Origin: CAYHOI01 sp964358175
Lineage (GTDB): Bacteria; Margulisbacteria; Riflemargulisbacteria; GWF2-35-9
Reading direction: 5' to 3'
DNA: 14,538 nt
NCBI GenBank assembly: GCA_964358175.1
Contig: CAYHOI010000047.1
Location: 1 to 14,538 of the forward strand
Shown here: positions 5,637 to 13,051 of the stretch, one piece after another
Layout: every line of letters begins with the position of its first letter
How positions within the stretch are numbered: position 1 is the stretch's first letter
The notes under the pieces: generated by a model
What the model was told of the DNA's origin: nothing
Seen by the model: the letters and a program-made list of their open reading frames with translations, nothing else
The model's database searches: none
Translations under genes and position numbers: made by a program

Positions 5637-6350
5637 GTGAACAAATTGTTAGAAGCAACTGATCACGCCATAGGCTACCTTTTCGGAGATCCGATGTGGA
5701 TACTGTTCTTTGTGCCAGTGCTATTAACCATTGCCGTGATGGTGAGTCGATTTAGGATTATCCCCAACAAGCTACAGACCCTCATTGAAATGGTTCATGA
5801 GTTTCTTGAAGCCCAGTTTAAGCCTTTGTTTAAGCACGCTCCTGATTATTCGAAATGGATGCCTTTTTTCCTAGCGATTTTCTTTTATATCTTAACCTTG
5901 AATATGATGGGAATTATTCCCGGAGTCCATCCGCTGACATCGGATATTGTGCTAACGGCCTCCATGGCATTGTTTATTTTTGCGATCAGCACCTTTATAG
6001 GGATTAAGCGAAATGGCCCAATCCGCTACCTGGTTCTTCTTACGCCGGGAGGGATCCCTGCTGTCATGCGCGTGATCATGTTCCCGGTAGAACTCATTTC
6101 ATTGCTTTCAAAGCCATTTTCATTGGCAGTGCGATTGTACGCAAATATGTTTGCCGGACACACTGTTATTCGAACTATCTTGGGGTTAACGGAGACTTTT
6201 AAGTCCGCATTTGTGGTGCCGCTAGACTTGGTGGCCGTGTCGATCCTATTGGCTTTTGAGGTTTTTGTTGCGCTTATTCAAGCATTTATATTTGCCTATT
6301 TGTCAGCGATTTATATAACGGATAACTTGTATTTGAGCGAGCATCACTAG
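5637..6350 (+). CDS. atpB: F-type ATP synthase subunit a
   Basis: Subunit a is the membrane stator that provides the two ion half-channels next to the c-ring. The 237-residue protein is strongly hydrophobic with several membrane helices. It carries the essential arginine in SKPFSLAVRLYANMFAGH (R166) and the last-helix signature ALIQAFIFAYLSAIYI with Q215. The GTG start at 5637 has AAGGAGAGG ten bases upstream, and no better in-frame start is nearby. It opens the atpBEFHAGDC cluster. atpE begins 50 bases after its stop, behind its own strong ribosome-binding site. Confidence 0.95.
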   Translation: MNKLLEATDHAIGYLFGDPMWILFFVPVLLTIAVMVSRFRIIPNKLQTLIEMVHEFLEAQFKPLFKHAPDYSKWMPFFLAIFFYILTLNMMGIIPGVHPLTSDIVLTASMALFIFAISTFIGIKRNGPIRYLVLLTPGGIPAVMRVIMFPVELISLLSKPFSLAVRLYANMFAGHTVIRTILGLTETFKSAFVVPLDLVAVSILLAFEVFVALIQAFIFAYLSAIYITDNLYLSEHH

Positions 6351-6400
6351 AAACAACTCTTGTGTGAGCGAGAGAGAAAAAAAGAAGGGAGGAAAGCAAA

Positions 6401-6616
6401 ATGTTACATCAATTAGGAGCAGCTATCGGGATGGGGCTTGCCAGTTTTGGGGGGGCTATTGGGATGGGAATTCTCGTTGCCAAGACCATTGAGTCCATGG
6501 CGAGACAGCCAGAGCAGGCAAACAATCTTCGTGCGACGATGTTTATCGGAATCGCGTTTGTTGAAGCCACCGTATTATACACTTTGGTCGTCGCCTTTAT
6601 TCTCATCGCGAAATAA
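6401..6616 (+). CDS. atpE: F-type ATP synthase subunit c
   Basis: This is the 71-residue hairpin protein that forms the rotating ring in the membrane. Helix 1 is Gly-rich (about 5-27), the polar loop is ARQPE (34-38), and helix 2 carries the ion-binding carboxylate E55 in FVEATVLY. Compared from memory with the Na+-binding Ilyobacter ring, the helix-1 glutamine is replaced by M22 and the serine after the carboxylate by A56, while T57 and Y60 are retained. Loss of those two ligands favours protons as the coupling ion. A GGGAGGAAAG ribosome-binding site (about 6387-6397) is one of the strongest in the operon, as expected for the subunit needed in many copies. Confidence 0.95.
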   Translation: MLHQLGAAIGMGLASFGGAIGMGILVAKTIESMARQPEQANNLRATMFIGIAFVEATVLYTLVVAFILIAK

Positions 6617-6631
6617 TAGAATAGGATCATC

Positions 6632-7132
6632 ATGGAGCACGTTAGCATCAAAATTGTTATTTTAAACTTCATTGCGTTTTTTACGTTGCTTTTTGTCATC
6701 TGGTACATCGTATGGCCGAAAGTTAATGCTTTTGTGGAAGCACGGCAAAAAAAGATAGAGGATTTGCTCAATACCTACGCAGATCGCAATGCGCAGGCAG
6801 AAAAGCTTATGGCAGAATTGAAGCGAGAGAATGCGCAGGCAGCAACTCAACGTGTTAAGTTTCTTGAAGAGGCTAAACATGAAAGTGAAAAGCTGCGCCA
6901 GGAGATTATCGACAAAGCTTACTTTGAATCATCAGCGATGATTGACCGTGCCAAGATTGAGATAGAAGCAGAGCGAAAGGTGATGTTTTCTCAGCTTCGA
7001 GAGAATGTGTCTCGGATCGTAGTTGCGGCGGTGGAGGATATTCTCAAAAATATTGTGGATAAGGATTTGGATAAGAAAATTATTCTTGAAACAGAAAAAT
7101 CAGTGAATCTCGTGTCGAACCATGCCTCGTAA
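6632..7132 (+). CDS. atpF: F-type ATP synthase subunit b
   Basis: This is the peripheral stalk subunit of 166 residues. It has one N-terminal membrane helix (about 7-28, ILNFIAFFTLLFVIWYIVWP), followed by a long charged coiled coil (about 33-150) that reaches along F1 to delta. Gene position between atpE and atpH and this architecture identify it; sequence motifs in b are always weak. The ATG start is 15 bases after the atpE stop, with only a weak AGGA ahead of it. The last 11 bases overlap the start of atpH. Confidence 0.92.
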   Translation: MEHVSIKIVILNFIAFFTLLFVIWYIVWPKVNAFVEARQKKIEDLLNTYADRNAQAEKLMAELKRENAQAATQRVKFLEEAKHESEKLRQEIIDKAYFESSAMIDRAKIEIEAERKVMFSQLRENVSRIVVAAVEDILKNIVDKDLDKKIILETEKSVNLVSNHAS

Positions 7133-7670
7133 ACTCTTTAGGGATTTTTCTTTTGAGGTGTTTAGCGAAAAGCTGAGCAAAGATGATGCAGTACAGCTGG
7201 CTACTGAAATAAAGGCGTTTCGAAAGTTCCTGGATCAATCGGATGAGATTCGGTTTTTCCTCGAGAACAATACCATACCGGTTGAGACGAGAAAACAGAT
7301 CGTCTTGAAATGCGTTGCTGGCATAGAACCGGAAATATCTGTTTTTGGTCTGGTGATTCTGTTTTTTTTGCTGGAGTCTGGCCTATTTAACCGCTTGGCC
7401 TATTTTATGAATGTGCTCCGAATATACCTGGCAGAAGAAAAGAATCTTATGCTTGTTGACGTCATATCGCGCTATGCTCTTGGAGAGACGAACTTGAGGG
7501 TTTATCAGGCGAGCATGGAGTATATTTATCACAAGGACGTGGCCTTTATGTATAGATGTGATCCGCAGGTGTTGGGTGGATTTAAATTAAGCTGGCATAG
7601 TGGCGAAATAGATCTGACGGTGCGACGAAAAGTTAACAAAATTAAGGAACTGATCAGTCAAGGAAGGTGA
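7122..7670 (+). CDS. atpH: F-type ATP synthase subunit delta
   Basis: Delta caps F1 and joins it to the b stalk. The 182-residue protein has the usual helical N-terminal domain (about 1-110). Its C-terminal signature is recognisable but diverged: CDPQVLGGFKLSWHSGEIDL stands where other bacteria have a D-x-x-L-I-GG-x-x-I-x-x-GD-x-x-x-D pattern. It starts inside the end of atpF with an 11-base overlap and no visible Shine-Dalgarno, so translation is probably coupled. Length and position are typical; sequence conservation is low, as is common for delta. Confidence 0.9.
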   Translation: MPRKLFRDFSFEVFSEKLSKDDAVQLATEIKAFRKFLDQSDEIRFFLENNTIPVETRKQIVLKCVAGIEPEISVFGLVILFFLLESGLFNRLAYFMNVLRIYLAEEKNLMLVDVISRYALGETNLRVYQASMEYIYHKDVAFMYRCDPQVLGGFKLSWHSGEIDLTVRRKVNKIKELISQGR

Positions 7671-7674
7671 AATC

Positions 7675-9192
7675 ATGCTAAACAAAACGATGGAGAAAAA
7701 AATAAATTTGGTGGACGAAATTCTTGAGCAAATGAAGAGTAGTGCAGAACCGATTAACATGGAGGAGAAGGGAATTATCCTTGATAGCGGAGACGGAATT
7801 GCGCGCATTGGCGGGTTGCCAAGCGTCGTCGTTGGGGAAATGCTTGACTTCGGGAATGATGTTTTTGGTGTGGTGTTTAATCTGGAAATGGAAGAAGTGG
7901 TCGCAGTTGTTCTGGATCGGCATGTTCTTTTGCACGAGGGACAAGGCGTTAAGCGAACGGGTCGCATCATCGAAGTACCAGTCGGAGAGTCGCTCTTGGG
8001 TCGAGTGGTTGATCCCCTTGGCGTGCCCATGGATGGACTGAGCGAGATGAAGGTCGAGGAGTATCGCCCCATTGAGGTGCCTCCTCCAGGGGTTATTGAT
8101 CGAAAACCGGTTGATACGCCCCTTCAAACAGGCTATATGGTCATTGATGCGACTGTTCCTATTGGGCATGGTCAGCGAGAGCTGATCATTGGAGACCGAC
8201 AAACAGGAAAAACTACCCTGGCGATAGACACTATCATTAACCAAAAGGGCAAAGATGTGTTGTGTGTGTATGTGGCCATTGGGCAGAAGAACACGACCAT
8301 CGGAAAGATTCGAAACACTCTTGCAGAGCGCGGTGCTCTAAGTTATACGGTCATCGTAAATGCTTCGGCATCTTCTCCTTCCGCGATGCAGTTCTATGCG
8401 CCCTATGCTGGATGTGCGATTGCAGAGGCTTTCATGATGAAAGGGCGACGAACGCTCGTGGTATATGATGATTTGACCAAGCATGCGCACGCGTATCGAA
8501 ATATTTCGCTATTGCTGAAACGTCCCCCTGGTCGCGAGGCCTATCCTGGAGATGTGTTCTATATTCACTCTCGTCTCCTTGAGCGAGCTTCACAAATGAG
8601 CGATGCACTGGGAGGAGGCTCCATGACAGCACTCCCCATTGTTGAGACGGATGCAGGAGACGTATCAGCCTACATTCCGACAAACGTTATTTCAATCACA
8701 GATGGGCAAATCTTTTTGTCGGGCGAGTTGTTTAATTCGAATATTCGGCCAGCGATTAATCCAGGCATTTCGGTTTCGCGTGTAGGCGGGGCAGCTCAGA
8801 TTAAAGGGATGAAGAAGGTCGCAGGGCTTCTGCGACTCACACTGGCACAATTTCGAGAGAAGGAAAAGTTCTCGCTATTTGCTGCCGATTTGGATGCCAA
8901 GACGACCCAACAGCTCCGGAGAGGAAAGGTTCTTATTGAGGTGCTCAAGCAGAAGGCGCATGAGCCTATTGAGGTGATTGATCAGGTCATCATTTTGTTT
9001 GCTGCGGTGAATGGATACTTAGATGTGCTCCCTCTAGACTCAATTCTTCCTTTTCGTAATGATCTGGTCGCTCGACTCAAAGCTCTTCGGCCGGATCTGT
9101 ATGAGAGAGTTGAGAAAGAAAGAACCATTGATGATAGTATCACCGCTCAACTGGCTGAAGTGATTCAGAGCATCGTAGCGCAGAACCAATAA
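7675..9192 (+). CDS. atpA: F-type ATP synthase subunit alpha
   Basis: Alpha is the non-catalytic nucleotide-binding subunit of the F1 hexamer. The 505-residue product keeps the N-terminal delta-contact region, the beta-barrel domain (GIARIGGLPS), Walker A GDRQTGKT (173-180), Walker B LVVYDD (261-266), RPPGREAYPGDVFYIHSRLLERAS (284-306), and the arginine finger R369 in ISVSRVGGAAQIK. The canonical SKQA after Walker B reads TKHA, and the loop before the arginine finger has INPG where INVG is usual. The ribosome-binding site AGGAAGGTGA lies four bases before ATG 7675. It is the best conserved subunit of the operon. Confidence 0.97.
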   Translation: MLNKTMEKKINLVDEILEQMKSSAEPINMEEKGIILDSGDGIARIGGLPSVVVGEMLDFGNDVFGVVFNLEMEEVVAVVLDRHVLLHEGQGVKRTGRIIEVPVGESLLGRVVDPLGVPMDGLSEMKVEEYRPIEVPPPGVIDRKPVDTPLQTGYMVIDATVPIGHGQRELIIGDRQTGKTTLAIDTIINQKGKDVLCVYVAIGQKNTTIGKIRNTLAERGALSYTVIVNASASSPSAMQFYAPYAGCAIAEAFMMKGRRTLVVYDDLTKHAHAYRNISLLLKRPPGREAYPGDVFYIHSRLLERASQMSDALGGGSMTALPIVETDAGDVSAYIPTNVISITDGQIFLSGELFNSNIRPAINPGISVSRVGGAAQIKGMKKVAGLLRLTLAQFREKEKFSLFAADLDAKTTQQLRRGKVLIEVLKQKAHEPIEVIDQVIILFAAVNGYLDVLPLDSILPFRNDLVARLKALRPDLYERVEKERTIDDSITAQLAEVIQSIVAQNQ

Positions 9193-9202
9193 GGAGCACC
9201 AA

Positions 9203-10018
9203 GTGGCAGACATCTTAGGCCTGAAGAGACGGCTACAGAATATTAATGCAGTATACGAGATTACCGACGCGATGGAGGTTATTGCGACGATTATCATTGG
9301 ACGGGCACAGAAATTCTTGGAATATCGCCGGGAAATTCAATCTTATCATGATCGGCTGTACCTGTCGCGCGAGCTGAAACGTCAGCATAAGGATTCTCAG
9401 GAGTCCTGGGTCATTGCTTTTTTCTCAGAGAAGGGCTTTTCTGGGAACTTTAATCCGATGATAGTGCCTACCCTAAATCGATACAAAACCCACAAGAATG
9501 TGATTGTTGTGGGATCACGAGGGAAAGCCTACTGCGAACGTATTGGGCTTAAGCATGCGCATTTTGTCGAGGGAGCTAGCAAGCTCCCGACGGATCAATT
9601 GATTGAACCCGTTTTTCAGATCCTGAAGGATCATGGATTCCCTCGTAATACCAAAGTGATATTTAACAGATATGCCAATATGTTTGTTCAGATCCCAACA
9701 GACACAGTGTTTTTCCCTGAGCCAACATCCAACTATACTCAAATAGAGTCAAAAATGGATATGGACTCCGAAGTATTTGATCAATTAGCACTGTCGAAGT
9801 ATGTGAAGTCCAAGTTATTCTATTTTTATGCGCAAAATTTTGCCGGAGAAGTCGCTGCGAAGTTGCTGATGATGAAGAATGCAACGGAAAGTGCCCAGAA
9901 ACTTAAGCAAGAAATTACCAGGGATGTTTTCAAGGCCAGACAAGCCAAAATAACACAAGAGCTTAGCGAGGTCGTGTCTGCTTATAAAGTTCTGCAATCA
10001 GTAAACGAGAGGAGATGA
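9203..10018 (+). CDS. atpG: F-type ATP synthase subunit gamma (diverged)
   Basis: Gamma is the rotor shaft inside the alpha/beta hexamer. The 271-residue protein is identified by position, by an N-terminal helix LKRRLQNINAVYEITDAMEV, and by the C-terminal helix MKNATESAQKL with KARQAKITQELSEVVS. Key segments are altered. The usual ITKAMKMVAAAKxRRAQ reads ITDAMEVIATIIIGRAQ, losing two lysines that face beta. The usual SDRGLCGGLN reads SEKGFSGNFN (75-84). It is about 15 residues shorter than typical bacterial gamma, and its last residues also depart from the normal end. The GTG start has AAGGAGC ahead of it (about 9191-9197). It is open throughout, so it is diverged rather than broken. Confidence 0.93.
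   Translation: MADILGLKRRLQNINAVYEITDAMEVIATIIIGRAQKFLEYRREIQSYHDRLYLSRELKRQHKDSQESWVIAFFSEKGFSGNFNPMIVPTLNRYKTHKNVIVVGSRGKAYCERIGLKHAHFVEGASKLPTDQLIEPVFQILKDHGFPRNTKVIFNRYANMFVQIPTDTVFFPEPTSNYTQIESKMDMDSEVFDQLALSKYVKSKLFYFYAQNFAGEVAAKLLMMKNATESAQKLKQEITRDVFKARQAKITQELSEVVSAYKVLQSVNERR
10009..10014 (+). promoter_or_regulatory. ribosome-binding site deciding the atpD start
   Basis: GAGGAG (10009-10014) lies inside the last codons of atpG. It is only four bases from the in-frame GTG at 10019 but seven bases from ATG 10022, which favours the ATG. The result is a three-base gap between the atpG stop and the atpD start, suggesting coupled translation. Confidence 0.6.
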
Positions 10019-10021
10019 GTG

Positions 10022-11416
10022 ATGGTAAATATAGGTAAAATAGTACAGGTGATCGGGCCGATCATAGATGTGAAGTTTCATCCGGAGCGAATTCCCGCGA
10101 TCCGAAGCGCGTTGAAAATTAGGTTTAAAGACATCAAAACAAAACAAGACAAGGAGCTTGTTGCGGAAATAGCCATTCAGTCAGAGGGGGGTATTGTGAA
10201 GGCTGTGTCTCTGCAACCCACTGAGGGGTTGGCTCGTGGCATGGATGTCATCGATACTGGAAGACCCCTTCAGATTGCCGTGGGGCATGACGTTTTGGGG
10301 CGTATGTTTAACCCCTGGGGAGAGCTTATTGATGGCGGAAAGCCATTGGTGGATGCGCCGACGTATGATGTTCGTCGTGCGACTCCTAAATTTGAGGATT
10401 TGCAATTTCACGAAGAGATTTATGAAACGGGCATTAAAGCCATTGACTTGCTTTGTCCCTACATGAAAGGTGGAAAGACTGGACTGTTCGGAGGGGCTGG
10501 CGTAGGGAAAACGGTTATCATTATGGAAATGATCCACAATATGGCTAAGCATCACGGGGGAATCTCTGTTTTTGCTGGTGTAGGTGAACGAACCCGCGAA
10601 GGGAATGATCTTTGGCTGGAGATGAAGCATAGCGGTGTTTTGGACAAAACAGTTTTGGTATTCGGCCAAATGGGTGACCTTCCAGGATCACGACTTATTG
10701 CAGGACAGGCTGCCTTGGCACAAGCTGAATATTTTCGAGACGAAGCTAAGCAAGACGTTTTGTTTTTTGTCGACAATATTTTCAGATTTGTACAGGCAGG
10801 CTCTGAAATATCGACCTTGCTTGGACGCATCCCCTCTGCGGTAGGATATCAACCAACACTGGATATAGAGATGGGACGTTTGCAGGAGCGCATTACGTCA
10901 ACAAAAAATGGATTTATTACCTCTATTCAAGCCGTTTATGTTCCAGCAGACGATTTTACTGATCCCGCAGCGGCCATTACCTTTGCCCATTTAGATTCGG
11001 TTACCGTCTTGTCTCGAAAGGTGGTTGAAATGGGAATCTATCCCGCGATTGACCCGCTGGCTTCGTCTTCTCGTATTCTCTCTGTCGATAACGTCGGTGA
11101 GGATCACTACAATACAGCGCAATCAGTGAAGAAGGTGCTGCAACGCTATACAGAGCTTCAGGATATTATTGCTATTCTCGGTGTCAGTGAACTTCCAGAA
11201 GAGGACAGGGTCATTGTCAACCGTGCACGAAAGATTCGGAACTTCTTATCTCAGCCCTTTCACGTTTCTGAGCAGTTTACGGGTGTAAAAGGAATATTTG
11301 TTCCCCTTGCAGATACTATTCAAGGTTTTAAAGCGATTCTTGCTGGAGAATATGATGATGTCCCGGAGCAGAACTTTATGATGAAGGGCGGAATTGCGCA
11401 GGTAGAAAGGACCTAG
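10022..11416 (+). CDS. atpD: F-type ATP synthase subunit beta (catalytic), with altered NEPPGxR loop
   Basis: Beta makes or hydrolyses ATP. The 464-residue product shows GKIVQVIGPIIDV at the N-terminus, Walker A GGAGVGKT (157-164), the catalytic glutamate E189 in GVGERTREGNDL, DNIFRF (251-256), LLGRIPSAVGYQPTL, and Y340 in GIYPAIDPL. The loop that is GQMNEPPGxR in almost all F-type beta subunits reads GQMGDLPGSR (215-224). R224 is kept, but Asn, Glu and the first Pro are lost. Other departures are DPLASSSR for DPLDSTSR, DPAAAITF for DPAPATTF, and SELPEED for the DELSEED motif that contacts gamma. These sites cluster around the active site and the gamma contact, matching the divergence of gamma. 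A GTG at 10019 would add one residue; ATG 10022 is preferred. Confidence 0.97.
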   Translation: MVNIGKIVQVIGPIIDVKFHPERIPAIRSALKIRFKDIKTKQDKELVAEIAIQSEGGIVKAVSLQPTEGLARGMDVIDTGRPLQIAVGHDVLGRMFNPWGELIDGGKPLVDAPTYDVRRATPKFEDLQFHEEIYETGIKAIDLLCPYMKGGKTGLFGGAGVGKTVIIMEMIHNMAKHHGGISVFAGVGERTREGNDLWLEMKHSGVLDKTVLVFGQMGDLPGSRLIAGQAALAQAEYFRDEAKQDVLFFVDNIFRFVQAGSEISTLLGRIPSAVGYQPTLDIEMGRLQERITSTKNGFITSIQAVYVPADDFTDPAAAITFAHLDSVTVLSRKVVEMGIYPAIDPLASSSRILSVDNVGEDHYNTAQSVKKVLQRYTELQDIIAILGVSELPEEDRVIVNRARKIRNFLSQPFHVSEQFTGVKGIFVPLADTIQGFKAILAGEYDDVPEQNFMMKGGIAQVERT

Positions 11417-11417
11417 G

Positions 11418-11657
11418 ATGCGTTTGAAAGTTAACGGTTCGGAGAAGGTTCTCTATGACGAAGAGGTGTACGGCTTCAAAGTCAGAGCTATGGATGGGGA
11501 GCTGGTCTGTTTGAATGGCCATATGGACTATTTATCCCTTCTTCAGAAGGGTGAGCTGGTGGTGTTGAGTGAATTGCTCTCGCCCCTGAAAACAGTGCCC
11601 CTTGCGCAGGACTTCATCCTCATGATCGAAAAAAATACTGCGACCCTCTTTAGCTAG
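11418..11657 (+). CDS. atpC: F-type ATP synthase subunit epsilon, N-terminal beta-sandwich only
   Basis: Epsilon joins gamma to the c-ring; its C-terminal helices usually act as an inhibitor of ATP hydrolysis. This version has only 79 residues. It spans the beta-sandwich domain (LKVNGSEKVLYDEEVYGFKV, DGELVCLNGHMDYLSLL) and stops at ATLFS, where the domain normally ends. Typical bacterial epsilon has about 130 residues. The TAG is followed almost at once by the next gene, so there is no leftover coding for the helices. The start ATG comes one base after the atpD stop, with AAAGGA as ribosome-binding site. Short epsilons of this kind are known in a few bacteria such as green sulfur bacteria. 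Confidence 0.9.
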   Translation: MRLKVNGSEKVLYDEEVYGFKVRAMDGELVCLNGHMDYLSLLQKGELVVLSELLSPLKTVPLAQDFILMIEKNTATLFS

Positions 11658-11665
11658 AAGCCTCA

Positions 11666-12904
11666 TTGTTAAGGTTAATCAAAAAGATAGGGATTATTTT
11701 TATCTGGGCCTCTCTGCTTTTTGCGGATTTACCCATTATCAAAATCATTTCACCGCTAGAAGAAGATCCGATTTTTGCCAATCAGGAGCTGAGCATTTTG
11801 GGAGAGCTCAAGAATGGGCGGAAGTTAACCGTAAATAATAATAATGTAAATGTACTGAACGGACTATTTCGCGTTAAGTTCAAATTCTCGGAATCGGGTT
11901 ATCGTGAGCTGGTGTTTCGAGCAGAAAATGAATCTGGGTGGACTGAGAAAAGAGTAAAAGTAATTTCACTCATAACTTTTCCGGATATTAAGGGAACCTC
12001 CTATGAACGAGAGATTGAGGTTGTCAGCACCTTGGGCTTGTTCTCGTCCTATATGGGAACAGACTTCTACAGGCCACGCACGTATGTGCGCCGCTACGAT
12101 GTGGCACGATTGCTTTTGCTCCTGAAGGGTGTGGTTCCGACCGCGGGATATACGAACATCTATCAATTTCCGGATCTTCCCTCAGTACACTGGGCGTACC
12201 CCTACATCCAGCTGGCACTGAATAATGATTTGATGAACCCTGTGACAATGGCGGAGTTTGCTCCAAATCGGATGATTACTCGTGAAGAGATCGTGAAGTT
12301 TTTTTTGCAATTCTACCAGAATTTGCATGAGACGAGTCGAGACTACTACCGCGATCTTTCTAGCGATAATGCTGAGCACCGTCGAATATCTGCTCTCGCA
12401 GCTCAAGGCTACTTTCCTTTGGACTGGATACAAGAAGACACATTTTACCCCAATAGACCGATAAATCGCGGAGAGCTTGCATTTCTAATAACTCGTTTAG
12501 ATCGCACGTATGCCAAAATCAAGGAGACGTATGTCGTAGAATTACCTCGTTATAGAAAAAGTTTATTATCAGAACCCGCTCAAAATCGGTTTGAGGTCCG
12601 ACTGAAGGTCATTAGTCGAGATGCCTTTGCCATAGAATGTAGCCCGGATAAATCAAGAAAACCCTTGTTCGTCGAGTTCCAGATATCGTCTGACAAAGAA
12701 AAGTCATTGGTTCTGCTCATGGATGATGGGCAGGGAGTGGATTTGATCCATGGGGATGGTATTTTTTCAGGCGTTGTGAATATGGGACGTTTTGGAGCAG
12801 GGAAGATTCGATACTTGTATAAACTATTTGATGAGTTCAATTTGGTTTACAAAGTGGGAGAAGGTGCGTTAAGGTTTGAAAATGGAGCCGTGATCAATGA
12901 CTAA
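11666..12904 (+). CDS. secreted SLH-domain surface protein
   Basis: The 412-residue protein begins with a signal peptide (KK, then a hydrophobic core, probable cleavage after LLFA at about residue 20). An Ig-like beta domain follows (about 22-101, IISPLEEDPIFANQELSILG). Three S-layer homology domains come next, at about 105-150, 168-218 (FPDLPSVHWAYPYIQLALNN, FAPNRMITREEIVKFF) and 227-278 (YYRDLSSDN, FYPNRPINRGELAFLI). The C-terminal beta domain (about 305-408) contains DDGQGVDLIHGDGIFSG, a motif seen in many surface beta-sandwich repeats. SLH domains bind cell-wall-linked polymers, so the protein likely anchors an outer layer or outer membrane. The TTG start at 11666 has TAGAAG five bases upstream and lies eight bases after atpC, so it is probably cotranscribed with the atp genes. 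Confidence 0.88.
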   Translation: MLRLIKKIGIIFIWASLLFADLPIIKIISPLEEDPIFANQELSILGELKNGRKLTVNNNNVNVLNGLFRVKFKFSESGYRELVFRAENESGWTEKRVKVISLITFPDIKGTSYEREIEVVSTLGLFSSYMGTDFYRPRTYVRRYDVARLLLLLKGVVPTAGYTNIYQFPDLPSVHWAYPYIQLALNNDLMNPVTMAEFAPNRMITREEIVKFFLQFYQNLHETSRDYYRDLSSDNAEHRRISALAAQGYFPLDWIQEDTFYPNRPINRGELAFLITRLDRTYAKIKETYVVELPRYRKSLLSEPAQNRFEVRLKVISRDAFAIECSPDKSRKPLFVEFQISSDKEKSLVLLMDDGQGVDLIHGDGIFSGVVNMGRFGAGKIRYLYKLFDEFNLVYKVGEGALRFENGAVIND

Positions 12905-12942
12905 GGAGTTGGAACGAAATAACCTTTACAGATCACGCGGTA

Positions 12943-13026
12943 TTTTTGATTCGGCTTCAAGGCTTGGAATCTTTCGCATAGTTTGGCTATGTGAGAGATT
13001 CCACAACGCAGAAGACGGACAAAAAG
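12943..13026. repeat. 84-base extended hairpin in the intergenic region
   Basis: The inner stem pairs TGGAATCTTTCGCATAG (12965-12981) with CTATGTGAGAGATTCCA (12987-13003): seventeen consecutive pairs with two G-T, and a five-base TTTGG loop. An outer arm pairs 12943-12958 (ends CGGCTTC) with 13011-13026 (starts GAAGACG), 13 of 16 positions with three mismatches. An internal loop of six against seven bases separates the arms. No T-run follows on either strand. The hairpin fills most of the 147-base gap before the gene at 13052, ending 25 bases from its start codon, so it could be a structured 5' leader, a transcript-processing hairpin or a repeat element. Confidence 0.65.
12959..12975 (+). repeat. 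17-base word repeated inverted at 1904-1920
   Basis: AAGGCTTGGAATCTTTC here matches the minus strand at 1904-1920 with one mismatch. This copy runs into the left arm of the 17-bp hairpin stem, while the other lies just outside the 1924-1996 hairpin. Confidence 0.5.
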
Positions 13027-13051
13027 ACAAGTCAGATGTAAAGGTAGTTTC

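Noticed and set aside
7587..8244. Long minus-strand frames (161 and 188 codons) opposite the start of atpA
   Set aside because: They oppose conserved alpha-subunit sequence, have low-complexity Ser/Thr composition and no start signal.
10181..10669. 162-codon minus-strand frame opposite atpD
   Set aside because: Antisense shadow of the conserved beta-subunit nucleotide-binding domain.
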